Under the pieces are notes generated by a model. The model had not been told where the DNA came from. It saw nothing but the letters and a program-made list of their open reading frames with translations, and did no database searches. The translations under genes were made by a program, and so were the position numbers. A DNA stretch of 64,000 nt from Dendrolimus kikuchii (lineage: Eukaryota; Arthropoda; Insecta; Lepidoptera; Lasiocampidae), in NCBI GenBank assembly GCA_019925095.2, contig CM034389.1, positions 28,465,728 to 28,529,727 of the forward strand, in the 5' to 3' direction. Below are positions 21,881-32,474 of the stretch, in pieces. Each line of letters opens with the position of its first letter. Position 1 is the stretch's first letter.

Positions 21881-22310
21881 TAATCGAATACAATGCAAGA
21901 AAACTTAACTTATTTATATTGTATTCTACTCATAGTCCCTCAAGACTATAAGTAGAATACTGAGCCCAGATCACCGTCTTCTATGGGTAAGGTGCCCAGA
22001 AGGCTGGATCGCCATACTGATCCTCACCGTCTTCTAGAAGGCTGGCTACGTTTCCTCGCTGGATCGCCATACTGATCCGTTGGCCGAGGTAAGCACCAGC
22101 CCTCTGATCACCCGAAGAGTCAATGAGTCGTTTCGATAAATTTTGGTAGAGGCTCATGGCCTCAGGACCCCACGGTCCAAGCGTCTCGACAGCAAACGAA
22201 AGGGTTGCATATTTGCGCCGCTTGAGTGATTCGGCTGTTTCCGCCGCTGAACCGGCTGATCTAGACGTGTTTGCAAGTCGCATCCCACACTAAAGGCTTG
22301 CCACGCTGCC
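21881..22310 (-). mobile_element. LINE-K retroelement C-terminal fragment
   Basis: A 100-codon minus-strand frame (22283-21981) reads AGSAAETAESLKRRKYATL, FAVETLGPWGPEAMSLYQN, SSGDQRAGAYLGQRISMAIQ and RGNVASLL. It extends the 13057 copy at both ends. Plus-strand 22000-22080 shows a local duplication of GGATCGCCATACTGATCC. The 3' UTR is shared with the 13 kb copy. Confidence 0.62.
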
Positions 22311-22680
22311 AGGGAATTAAGAGTCATTCCGTCATTCTATTCTATTTATTTAAAATTATGTCATTTTTACTAATCGACTCGAGAAGGGAATTTGTACACC
22401 TTTAAATCTGCACACGTCTGGAGAAATGGAAAGGTGACTGGCCAAGTTTGTTTAAGGAGTTTGATGGATTGCACACTTCGATGATCTTCATATAAGTACG
22501 AAGTTTTCTATGCAATTGATTGAGAATTTGCAGCTTGGTCGACCTATGTAAAGAATTGTGAAAAGGCGTAATCGACTCTTAAGGTGATCAAATGTTTTGT
22601 CTGGCGGTTCAATGAGGTAATGTAATCTGCCTGCTGGGGATCTTATCCTAGAAGACGATGACCTATGTATGTATGTATGT
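22311..22680. other. unassigned 0.37 kb
   Basis: Ends in a (TATG)n tract at 22663-22680, which could be the tail of a lost RTE-a copy. Otherwise nothing recognised. Confidence 0.45.
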
Positions 22681-22694
22681 AATAAAAAAAAAAC

Positions 22695-22995
22695 TCAATG
22701 CTCCGGTGGTTCGGGCATGTGGAAAGAATGCATGATGAATGAATGACTAAACAGATATACAATGCAAAAGTGGATGGATGCAGAAGTCGTGGAAGGCCAC
22801 GACACACCTTCCATGATCAAATTGATCTTGTACTAGCTAAAGGTGATGTCAGGAGCCTTAAGAACAGACGAGCGTGCATCACAAGAGCTATGAATGTCAA
22901 AGAAGCAAGTGAGGTGTGTAAGAATAAGCCTAAATGGCGCTCTGTTGTCCTTGCCTACCCCGCAAGGGAACTGGCGTGAAATTATGTATGTATGT
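22695..22995 (+). mobile_element. RTE-a LINE fragment
   Basis: Frame 22743-22979 from MTKQIYNAK to AYPARELA. AATAAAAAAAA(A)ACT occurs on both flanks (22681 and 22996), a probable target duplication in an A-rich site. Confidence 0.87.
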
Positions 22996-23109
22996 AATAA
23001 AAAAAACTTTTTACTTGCACCCATATACAGCTAAAAAGTGACTCCAAGAACCTCTTGTGGAGTAAATTTTTGAATCTCACCCGCAACTCGGTTTTATAAG
23101 GTTCTATTT

Positions 23110-23460
23110 CTTACATACATACATACATAACTTCAAGCCAGTTCCCTTGCGGGGTAGGCACGAACAACAGAGCGCCATTTTTTTATTTTGTTTTTATTTT
23201 TTTTTATTGCAGGAGATCAGCAGACAGGCAGACGGCCCACTTGATGGAAAGTGGTTACCATCACCTATGGACATTTGCACCAGCAAAGTTGCTACAAATG
23301 CGCTGCTGCTGTCTTAAGGGAGACTGGAATCTGGTCACTAATGCCGGATCACAACTCAAGGTTGTTACGGCGACATACTTTAGACCAGGGGTGGTAGCCA
23401 TCCAGTCGGGCAAATGCCTTACCACCTGGCGAATTTAGGCTTATTCTTACACACCTCACT
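23110..23460 (-). mobile_element. RTE-a LINE fragment split by Ret-A
   Basis: The left piece (CATACATACATAACTTCAAG to GAGCGCCATTT) and the right piece (ATTTAGGCTTATTCTTACAC) are contiguous in other RTE-a copies. They are separated here by a Ret-A insertion with an ATTT duplication. Confidence 0.87.
23181..23436 (-). mobile_element. Ret-A retroposon nested in RTE-a
   Basis: A long T-rich start (oligo(A) on the sense strand), then TTGCAGGAGATCAGCAGACA, stopping at ACCACCTGGC. It is 5'-truncated at nearly the same place as the 20560 copy. Confidence 0.88.
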
Positions 23461-23920
23461 TCTTCTTTCACCGTTCTATTTCTTCTTAAGTATTTTTCAG
23501 TTTCAAATACCTTATTGATAACAATAAGCATTAATCGGAGATATTCTAGTTAAAAATGATCTAGCACTAGTTTTAAAGAAACCTGAATGTGGACAATGAT
23601 GTACTCAAGAGATTCACCAAACTGCGGTCGTTGGCATCCCTTCTCGGCTCTATAGTGATGGGAAAGATCAACTTTGCATAATGATATCGATGGCAGCGCG
23701 CGAGCCGAATTGACTCGGACCGAGTCGAGCGTGTCTACATCAGAAATTAACAAAGTAGTACGTAGCTCATTCTAACGTTTCAATTGTGCTTAGCTTAGAT
23801 CTTTTAATACCAAAACTATATTAAAAATTATTATTAGTTGTAGACGATCTATTTCATTTTTATTTTGGTTTACTTTTACAGATATTTATATAAATAAACA
23901 AAATTTGGTTAGAATTATAT
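23461..23920. other. unassigned 0.46 kb
   Basis: No coding or repeat signal recognised. Confidence 0.5.
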
Positions 23921-24345
23921 ACATCTTACTATCAGAGAGGCCAAATCCATACCAACTTTTAGAAATTTACTCAGAAAACACTATTTGTCCATAAATAGCC
24001 ACGTCTGATTAACACAATATAATCATGCTAATACATTTATTATATATCTATTTTGTAATATACTATTATATATGTATATATTTGTATATTATATTTATGA
24101 CTATGTATTTATGTATTTATTTGTTAAATTAGTTTGAGTATTTATGTGTCCCTTGCCTTTTTCCTGCACCACCTACATCGCCTGATTCAAATTTGTTTTT
24201 GATTTAGGTTGCCTGGAAGAGATCGCTTTGAGCGATAAGGCCGCCTATTGTATCGCCTAGAAAATATTATAAATATGGTCTGTTTTTGTAATTGTATGTT
24301 TTGGTGTGCAATAAAGAGTTATCTCTCTCTCTCTCTCACATACAT
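23921..24345 (+). mobile_element. LINE-G: ORF2 C-terminal remnant and 3' UTR
   Basis: Positions 23930-24008 match the minus-strand relative at 47637-47824, where the reading is LWNMLPLTVREAKYLPTFRN; here the frame is broken. The UTR follows with GGTTGCCTGGAAGAGATCGC, GGCCGCCTATTGTATCG and GTGTGCAATAAAGAGTTATC, ending in (CT)n. Jockey-type LINE. Confidence 0.75.
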
Positions 24346-25270
24346 ACAAATTATTTATTTTCTTATATGTATAACTGTGGTATAAGACAGGTATTCCTGG
24401 CTCTCAATAATACAATGATACAGGATTGAACCTAGTTTGAATTTCTGTCTTTTCCACTTTGTTTTTTTTTACTTATTTTGAATTTTCTTGTGTCCTTTGT
24501 GAGATAACAATATAAAAAATTACAATATGAAATAGATCGTCAAAAATTAAACATAGGGCATACGATAGTTATTAACAATAACCGAATGATCATTACTAAA
24601 CTATTTCTCTAATCTTCATGAGGAATAAACGAATAATAAGTATAGTTTACAAATTGGTGTTTATATACGAAAATACATTGATTAGTTTGATCGTAGTGAA
24701 CAAATAGAAAAATATTGTGATGCTTGTAAAAAAATATTAATTAATTTACATCAAATTTCCCACTGATACTTAAATATGTCGAACAAAATAAGCGTGTGAA
24801 CTGTTTAGTTGTTCAGAATTATTATAAATAAATAAATATATAACTAAACGAGATAGTTACTAATTATAAATATTTGAGAATGTAAATAATTACACTAGAT
24901 TCCTTAAATATTAATTCACATTACATAAATTAATTTATATATTTACAATATCCCAATCCAAGTAACAAACGTTCAATTCTCATTTCACCATTTTATATAG
25001 AAATGTTTAACATTACAACTATATTGCACGTAAGTCGTGGTTACATACGAATATGTCGTATGATTACAATAATTACAGTACACTAGCGATATAATTTATA
25101 ACATATTTGCTTTCATGTTCTGGAGCTTACTGCAGACGCAGAAGAGATATTATGTATAACTGTGAAAATGTATGAAAAAGCGTAACTCTTTTGATTTAAA
25201 CGTATACGATATTTTTGTCATTTGATTAATTTATTAAAGTAAAAAATAGTATCTCTGGTGCAGGAATTTG
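24346..25270. other. unassigned AT-rich 0.9 kb
   Basis: Low-complexity AT-rich DNA with no ORF of note and no repeat partner in the window. Confidence 0.5.
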
Positions 25271-25573
25271 AACTTTTTTTTATTGCCGGAGATCAGCAGA
25301 CAGGCAGATGGCCCACTTAATGGAAAGCGGTTACCATCGCCTATGGCCATTTGCAACACCAAAGGTGCTACAAATGCGCTGCTGCTCTGTTAAGGGAGAC
25401 TGGAACCTGGTCACTAATGCCGGAACATAACTAAAGGTTGTTATGGCGACATACTTTAGACCAGGGGTGGTAGCCATCCAGTCGGGCAAATGCCCTACCA
25501 CCTGGCTGTGGGTTGTTATGTCGCCTCTTACGACAGGCCGCCTGGCCGCAGGAAATTGTATTCTTTCTCCGAT
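25271..25573 (-). mobile_element. Ret-A retroposon
   Basis: Nearly complete; ends CTTTCTCCG without the CAGGAACG tip. GAACT lies on both flanks, a possible short target duplication. Confidence 0.87.
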
Positions 25574-27223
25574 GGGAACTGCAATGAAATAAGTCACTGA
25601 AAAATTTAAACACACTATTTTCCAAATTAATCATACATGAATGCAAATAAAATGTAGAAATAAGTATTGCGTTGACAAAACATCCAACAAAAGTTGATTT
25701 GAATTGATTTCTGAGGTAAATATTATACACGAAGACTTTATTTAGGTGTCGTTGAGTTAAATACTAATTAATAAAAAAATAAAATAAAAGGCATTTGTTT
25801 ACTATACCGTGGTATTTATAAATGAAGACAGTTCTTTTCTTATAATTCCTTCTTTGTGTGGTTCAATTTTTGAAGTCACTTTTTAAATACCTATATTTAT
25901 TTGACAAAAGGTCCCCACACACGCTCAAAGCTTATAAATAACACATATTCTTTATATCAATTAATTATCATCAAACAAGCAATAGCAAGAATCCAGTACT
26001 GTTATAATATTATACAGCAAAATGTCAGGGATTATTAAATTATACGAGCAGGGAAAGATTGTTAGTTTCAGTGTACATTAACAACGACTTCTTCGTTTTA
26101 ACAACACGACGACCGAAGACATTCGTCGGTATATCGAGACAAAGATATTAACTAATCTTACAAGAGTTATTTACAGCCAAAGTTTAGTTTTGTACATTCA
26201 TCGTACTTTAATTACAACTTTATTTGATTTGGAATCCAACTGACAGACGCTAAGCGTAAAATGTGTATAATTATAATACTTAAACTTACTGGAAGTAAAC
26301 CCGTTTATGGAATCAAAGGTTGCAATCTAAGAATGCCTTTAAACTCTACGATGGTATTCCATTGCAAAATGATCTGTACTAAATATATGTTATTATAAGT
26401 AATGTCTAGAATCAAAGACATTATAATTGCATAATATTTTTAGATTTTATTTTCAATATCAAGCAGTGTATTTTTTGGTTATTTATAATTCCTGCTAATT
26501 TAGAACAAAACTTGCAGTAAGCTGCCTATAAACTGCTTTTAGATCCTTCTAATTATTTTTCACACGTTTTCATATCAAAAACAAATCGTCAACCTTCTGT
26601 GGAAATAATGTGAACATTAATAATATAATTGTGAATTTATATATAATATGTGAATTTGTGTGAAATAAATGCATTACTATAAATCACAGTGATCGAGGCT
26701 AAATAATGTTGTCTCGTAAAAATCTTATTTTACACGAATTCTTAAAACTTATTCAAGTATTTTTATTTATAATATATCAGAAAACTAAGTTTTCGTTATG
26801 TGTAGACGAAAATTCAATAACATATATCGAAATATCGGCCCATCACTAGGGTTCGTAACGTCCGAGTCGTAGCCGTAGGGTTGTGACACGCTCGGCCTTG
26901 TGTTTTTGTCATACTGGACATTTGCTAATTAGGTATACCTTGACACTCATTCGTAGCCAATTGGCCAGTTTCATGTTATACATATGACATACTACACTCG
27001 GGTTCGTAACTTGATCACTACAGTTTTATGGCGCATATTGACCGTTGTCTTATTACTCTGCTGACAGTCGTGTAGACGATATTTCTACAATATTACATTT
27101 AGCGGTTCGCATGACCGTCCCAATTCCTTTCAAAATCGTTCATAGGGATTATTAAATTAATTGAGTGTTCACTGAGTCACTTGAGTCAGTCGGGATGTGC
27201 GTCGTGGTTCAGGTGGTCCGCGA
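25574..27223. other. unassigned 1.65 kb downstream of the dpr-like stop codon
   Basis: AT-rich, mostly single-copy within the window and unusually free of the common repeats. Because it directly follows the stop codon on the minus strand, part of it is probably 3' UTR. Several minus-strand AATAAA-like sites exist (plus-strand TTTATT), and I cannot choose among them. Confidence 0.45.
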
Positions 27224-27348
27224 TCAGCTGGCGAGCTGCGCGCGCAACCAGCGCGCGTGCAGTGCGCACGCCGCCAGCAGCGCGATGATGCACCGCGAGC
27301 TGTTGGACAGGCCCGCCGAGCCCGTCTGCATGGCCGCCGGCCGCTCGC
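27224..27348 (-). CDS. dpr-like gene, last coding exon
   Basis: The minus-strand acceptor TGTGTCAG|GCGAGCGG opens the exon at 27348. Its first two bases complete a Gly codon with the phase-1 donor of the exon at 29659. The reading is then ERPAAMQTGSAG, SNSSRC and IIALLAACALHARW, with a TGA stop at 27226-27224, 40 residues in all. NGE(H/R)PAAMQ directly after the second Ig domain is a hallmark of the insect Dpr family of neuronal surface receptors, which pair with DIP proteins. The short hydrophobic run after NSS could be a GPI-attachment signal or a weak membrane anchor, but it ends in polar RAQLAS, so this is uncertain. The exon is GC-rich (about 70%) in AT-rich surroundings. Longer ORFs here on either strand are in other frames and are not real. 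Confidence 0.82.
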
Positions 27349-27566
27349 CTGACACACAAACAAACGTACTACTAGTTGCCATATGACGATTGGCATTGTA
27401 AGTCTACAAGACAGTGTTGAGTTCAGAAGCCTGTCATTTGCAATTAGCACAATTAATACATTTTTGAAATAATAATGCAAGCTATTAAGCGAACGGTGAG
27501 AATGGCTCGTAGTAAGAACAGACTGACATCGCACGTTTAGTAAAACAAAGAAATATCTCAATAATT

Positions 27567-27845
27567 TTTTTATTTTTTTTATTGCAGGAGTTCAGCAGAC
27601 AGGCAGCGGCCCACTGGATGGAAAGCGGTTACCATCGCCTATGGACATTTCTTAAGGGAGACTGGAACCTGGTCACTAATGCCGGAACACAACTAGAGGT
27701 TGTTATGGCGACATGCTTTAGAGTAGGGGTGGTCGCCATCCAGTCGGGCAAATGCCCTACACCTGGCTGTGGGTTGTTAAGTCGCTTCTTACGACAGGTC
27801 GCCCCAACGCAGGAAATTGTATTCTTTCTCCGTTCCTGCACGAAT
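27567..27845 (-). mobile_element. Ret-A retroposon, internally deleted
   Basis: Both ends are present (poly-T and TTGCAGGAG; TTTCTCCGTTCCTGCACG), but ~40 bp covering CAACACC...CTGCTGCTC are deleted. Confidence 0.87.
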
Positions 27846-27945
27846 AAAGATATTCTTTGTTTGTAAATAATTGTAAGGATATATATTAAAGTAAAATAAA
27901 TGAAGTCTATTTATTTATAATGACTAAAAAAGTAAGTTCATAAAA

Positions 27946-28140
27946 GCTTCTGCCCGCGACTTGGTCCGCGTGGAAAGTTTTTTTAACTACCCCACGGGAA
28001 CTCTTTAATTTCTCGGGATCAAAAGCATCCTATATGTTGACCGGGGGTATAAGCTACCATCGTACGAAATTTCATTTAAATCGGTCCAGTCGTTTCGGAG
28101 ATTAGCCCGTACAAACAGAGAAACAAAAAATTTGAAAAAA
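27946..28140 (-). mobile_element. Helitron relic
   Basis: Minus-strand end GCGGACCAAGTCGCGGGCAG with the terminal CTAG decayed. The interior differs from Hel-A (CGGTCCAGTCGTTTCGGAG), so it belongs to another Helitron family. Confidence 0.6.
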
Positions 28141-28483
28141 ATCCAAATTAGTTCTATTTCGCTTCTTACATCCCCCTGACTCGGTTTTTAGCATTTTTTT
28201 TTCATTGTACAGAAATTCGACCTCTACAGTTTTATTATATGTATACATTATTTCACGTGATGATTAAAGAAGTAAGCACATTCTTAAGACAACTAAAACT
28301 AAGCTAAGTTGAAATACATCAGTGACCCGAGACTTTTTTTCAAAATGCGAAATAAGTACAAATAAGTTCACTTTACAAATAAAAACAATATGAGAAATAA
28401 ATCTGACCTGTTATTAATTAAATTATTTATTGGGGTTTTTTTTGTTTTTAAAATAATATATTCTTTGCAATAGTAAGTAGAAA

Positions 28484-28907
28484 AAAAACTAAAAAGTATA
28501 AAATAACTTATTTCTAAAGCTATTATGGTGGTATGGGCATGTAATTAGGAGGGATGAAAGTCATGTGATAAAACAATGTTAAACTGCAAGATAAAGAAAT
28601 CAACATTTTTATTTTATAGCCTATACAAATTAATATTAATTAAAAATCTAAAATATCCTATAAATAAACCTAACTTAAAAATATATATATACAATAGTAA
28701 AAAAAAAAACTAATATTAAAATAAAACCTATATTAAAGCTATTATTATTAATATATATTATCTAAAACATCTTAAAGTCGGTGCTTAGTAATTTTCAAAA
28801 TATAGTAATTTTTATGTTTTACTTTGCACCGACTTCAAGATGTTTTAGATAATATATATTAATAATAATAGCTTTAGAAATAACTTATTTTATACTTTTT
28901 AGTTTTT
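28484..28907. repeat. nested inverted repeats in dpr intron
   Basis: The block 28826-28907 is inverted in two pieces. 28826-28873 pairs with 28737-28784 (48 bp, one mismatch). 28870-28907 pairs with 28484-28521 (38 bp, one mismatch). AT-rich and able to form long hairpins. Confidence 0.85.
28519..28581 (+). pseudogene. RTE-b LINE relic
   Basis: Translates as LLWWYGHVIRRDESHVIKQC before a stop, matching LSWYGHIMRRDESHVTKRML of the minus-strand copy at 44292-45150. Only ~21 codons remain. Confidence 0.6.
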
Positions 28908-29375
28908 GAAGTCGGTTTTTTTATTTTATTTGTTACTTTTTAGTGTCTAGCTATGTATGGGTAGACCTACGAACGGTGCAGCGCTCCTTAAAAAAATATA
29001 GGTCCCAAGAAACGGGAACAAAAAAATGTTCATAAAATGAAAACTATAGGGCCAAACTATGTCAAATTTTTAGAGGACCAAATGGTAGCTATTCCGCATC
29101 AAACTAAACAAGAATCACGTAAATCGGATCATAACTCTCAGAGTAATCGGTGTACATATGGAACGGAATGGAATTTTTTTCATAAAAGATGTTCATAAAA
29201 TGAAAACTACTGAGCCAAACTATGTCAAATTTTTAAGGGACCAAACGGCAGCTATTCCGCGTCGAACAAAAAAAGAATCACGTAAATCGGATCATAAATC
29301 TCGGAGTAATCAGTGAACATACATAAAAAAAAAGATCCCGACGAATTGAGAACTTCCTCCTTTTTTGAAGTCGGT
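28907..29375 (-). repeat. repeat bounded by GAAGTCGGTT, with 163 bp tandem unit
   Basis: TTTGAAGTCGGTT occurs at both edges. Inside, ATGTTCATAAAATGAAAACT starts two units 163 bp apart (29026 and 29189) that continue in parallel through ATCACGTAAATCGGATCATA. A common lepidopteran repeat style; class not assigned. Confidence 0.6.
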
Positions 29376-29658
29376 TAAAAATGCAGACAATCGCATATAA
29401 TATAAAGATCTTAAAGTGAGAAAGAGATAACCTACGTTTCAATGAACAAGAGGTTGATGGATGGTTAAACAAGAGGGACAAGTCTTTATTTCGCCAACCA
29501 ACTATAGTTATGATAAGTTCTTATCTTTTGTTATAATATAAACTCAAAATTTATGCTTTTTGAGTGACTTCTTTGCTTTATTAAGCGCGCGACATAATGT
29601 GAAACACTTTTGCTTGTACATGAGATTGTATTAAGTGGATGTTTTATGAGGGACGTAC

Positions 29659-29827
29659 CGTTGAGCACGTGTACCCTGACCGAGGCGACCTCGGCGTTGG
29701 AGGGCGAGCAGGAGTAGCGGCCGGAGTCAGCAGGCGCCGCGTCCTGCACCAGCAGGTACGAGGTGGTGGCCGCGCCCTTCTCCGTCACCACCGAGACGCC
29801 GCCGCGCGACGAGTCGTACGATATCAC
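29659..29827 (-). CDS. dpr-like gene, exon for second half of Ig domain 2
   Basis: A 169 bp minus-strand exon encoding 56 residues plus one base. It begins VISYDSSRGGVSVVTEKG, has TTSYLLVQDAAPADSG in the middle, and ends RYSCSPSNAEVASVRVHVLN. DSGRYSC is the F-strand Y-x-C motif of an Ig fold, and PSNAE.ASV.VHVLNG is diagnostic for Dpr family domain 2. The partner B-strand cysteine must lie in an upstream exon. The donor AACG|GTACGT is strong and leaves phase 1, which the acceptor at 27348 restores. The acceptor is AAGCAG|GTG with a weak pyrimidine tract; AAG|CAG would add one Gln in frame. The ORF continues upstream without Dpr similarity, which supports a splice there. Two hundred bases of GC-rich, coding-like sequence stand out from the repeats. 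Which dpr paralogue it is cannot be told. Confidence 0.85.
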
Positions 29828-30009
29828 CTGCTTCACATCAACACGACACGCGCACGTTGCATATACAGTGGCCGCATGCAGCGCCGCGTACGTTTCGCAC
29901 AGCATTCTAAACGGACCACCACATTCTCGCGAGGAACAACAGTCCTGTTCTTTTCTTGCCTTCTCGTGAGAGTGTGGGGTGCTTACAATACATACACATA
30001 AGATTTTTT

Positions 30010-30110
30010 TTTTTAACCAGCAATAAATTGGCTACGTTCCTGGTATTATGATCCACTTTCCATCAGGTGGACCGTTTGCCGGTTTGCAAACCTTTACAAT
30101 AAAATCATAC
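30010..30110 (+). mobile_element. diverged Ret-A relative, 3' end
   Basis: CACTTTCCATCAGGTGGACC, GTTTGCCGGTTTGC and ACAATAAAAT parallel the Ret-A 3' end (CTTTCCATCAAGTGGGCC...GCAATAAAA) at lower identity. A related family. Confidence 0.55.
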
Positions 30111-30169
30111 TGTTATTTAGCTTTGGATTTTGATAGGATATAGAATATTAAAATTTTAATATTATATAA

Positions 30170-30500
30170 AATTATTAGAGCTAGGCATGTTTGCTGAAGA
30201 GTTTCTTGCGCCGCTTCTTCTCTTCAAGCCATAACATGTTGCGAAGCGGTAGTAAATTAGATTAGGCTCCCATAGATTAAATAATAACCATAAACAAAAT
30301 TAAAAATTAAATAATTAAAATTAATAAGTTGGCGGTAGGCTAAATAAAACTTTAACAATACTCGTTGACACTTGACATCTTTGTCTTCCGTGATCACGGC
30401 CACTGAAAAGTGGCCGAAACGTCGGAAAAACCAAAATCAAATAAAATTACCGCGCTTAAAACCGTTAAAACGTAGTTTTATTATGTATACAAGTCGCGAA
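30170..30500 (+). mobile_element. Rep-H repeat
   Basis: Contains TTGCGCCGCTTCTTCTCTTC, GTGATCACGGCCAC, the hairpin GGCCACTGAAAAGTGGCC and AAAACCGTTAAAACGTAGTT. Related copies lie at 36168-37050 and 47409-47633. Unclassified lepidopteran repeat. Confidence 0.65.
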
Positions 30501-30693
30501 AACTTAAGAAAATATTAGGATATAAGGACATAGGATTATTCATACATCCTCGTGAGGAATTAGGGTTTAGGCAAGAGAAAACAATGCTGAGGAGAAAGGC
30601 GTTTTATATGTTAAAGTAATTATTAATCAATTACTTTATTAAATATTATGATCTTGCCTATAGAGACTAAGAAATTATTTAATTTGAACCTAA

Positions 30694-31006
30694 TCTGTAC
30701 TAATATAATAAAGAGGAAAGATTTGTATTTTTGTGACGTTAAACTTAAAAACTACTGGACCGATTTCAAAAGATCTTTCACCATTAGAATGCTACATTAT
30801 CCTACATTAATATAGGCTATATTTATTATTAGAAAAAACTAGGGATCCCTACAAAACTTCAATAATGTAATTCAAGGTTTAAAAAATATATGTTTGAGTG
30901 GGTCCCGCGATGGTTTAGATTCACAATTAGACAGGTCGGCGGCGCTGGAATCGGGTTCTAGATTTTTATTTTTTCAGGGCAGGACAACGTCTGCCGGAAT
31001 CGCTAC
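30694..31006 (+). mobile_element. Helitron with mutated end
   Basis: A|TCTGTACTAATATAATAAAG at the start. The last 120 bp are Hel-B-like, with the hairpin GGCAGGACAACGTCTGCC, and end CTAC instead of CTAG. It is a chimera of a Hel-A-like head and a Hel-B tail. Confidence 0.75.
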
Positions 31007-31678
31007 AATTCTATAAAATAAATAATATTGAAGAGTCTGTCCATTGCCAATTTATTTAGTCATTTTCTATTAAAACGCTTTCATAAGTTCTTGTGTTCTG
31101 AACATCACTTACATGCAGTTTTAATTTTTCACCATAAACTACGCTAACTCCTATGGTTTAGGTGTTTTGAGTCTTCGCACTATATTTATGGTGTCGAGCC
31201 GTTGGACTGCCTCGACATTCACATGATAGTGAAGCCTTGGAAGTAATAAGTACTATGTATAACTTATTACATCCATGGGTGAAGCCTATTTTCGCTTTGC
31301 TCCTACAGTTCTTGTGCCATCTGTTAATGAACGCCTACTTATTTGAAACGGCAATTTTGTTTATGTGTGCCCGTGTTATATTTTCTTCAGGCGCTTAATA
31401 TACTGACGCACAATTTTTGTATCCACCGTCATATATTTCACTCTCTTTACAACGATTAAAGGAAGAACGATCTCTCTATAATTTAGGGTTTTTTTATTTT
31501 ATCCTGTGTGGCGAGACAAACCCTTTTCGCCTACTGCCTGGCAGGCAAGATTCAAGGTTTATAATTGACAACTTTTATGTCACATTAGAGACAGAGAAAA
31601 TTTGTCACGAAAATGTACATATTTTAATCCCTTTAAATCCATATATATATTTGATATTGTCACTTTCGGCTATGTAAA
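31007..31678. other. unassigned 0.67 kb
   Basis: Contains an 86-codon plus-strand ORF (31417-31677) with no recognised domain; otherwise nothing seen. Confidence 0.45.
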
Positions 31679-32474
31679 TCGCCTGTCCCTATTAACAGAG
31701 TAAGATCTGCAAATCAGCAACTTTACAAGAGAGCGCTCTGAACTTTGAATTGCTTATATTTTTTTTATTACAAGAATAAAATTTTCAAAAAAAGTATTAT
31801 ATGTTAATATATGTTCGAGAGCTTATTTGCAATGCAATTAAATAACATTTTTACTTATCTAAATGTTTGAAAAGCTAGTAATGGCTTTGTTATCCGTACA
31901 TGGGTCATCATGATTTGTCGGATTTGTCACATCCAACAAAGTTACATGGACAAACATATTTATTCTTTGTAAGAAGTGCCACATACAACATTGTCATTAG
32001 TAAATCCTCTTTAAGTTTATGTCGTATTTAAATTGATATTATAAATTAAATCCAATTTTTAATAAATTTGTTTCACAAATAACAAATAATCAAACATAAT
32101 TGACAATTTAGGGACAAAATGAAAACAATCTTTGCCATAAAATTTGTTAAAATCATTAATTATAAAGTCTACCTGTATGAATGGCACTTAATAATCACAT
32201 TTCAGGTTTCATTAGCTTAGATAATCAGTCTTAGTAATTTCTTTCCGCATACCCCCCTCGCGCCCCGCTAATAACGTCGGGAGTTAACATTCGTCATTGT
32301 TAATGGGAGATGGTGGCATATATGACATTGTTAATGTGGCTATTTTAAAAACTATGAGGAAAAATTACCTTTTTGTTGCTGCTATTGAAAAACAATGCTT
32401 TTTTAGGGTCATTAGTGAAATAAAACCAAAATGTCGAAAATTGCATATCCTACATTGTTAATAGGGACAGGCGA
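31679..32474. mobile_element. MITE-1 with intact terminal inverted repeats
   Basis: CGCCTGTCCCTATTAACA at 31680-31697 is perfectly inverted at 32456-32473. AAAT lies immediately outside both ends, a possible 4 bp target duplication; alternatively the repeats are 19 bp with an AA duplication. About 794 bp, non-coding. Its near twin is 425-1207. Confidence 0.8.

Larger units (their letters stand above)
27349..29658 (-). other. intron of the dpr-like gene
   Basis: About 2.3 kb between the donor CTCAACG|GTACGT (29659/29658) and the acceptor CAG at 27349-27351. It holds a Ret-A copy, a Helitron relic, an RTE-b relic and two inverted or tandem repeat blocks. Confidence 0.75.

Noticed and set aside
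24320..24341. (CT)n tract as a regulatory element
   Set aside because: It is the microsatellite tail of the LINE-G 3' UTR.
27169..27561. 130-codon minus-strand ORF over the dpr last exon
   Set aside because: It uses another frame of the same GC-rich stretch. The Dpr-matching frame is shorter and needs the splice acceptor at 27349.
29639..30001. 120-codon plus-strand ORF over the Ig exon
   Set aside because: Antisense shadow of the exon; no domain.
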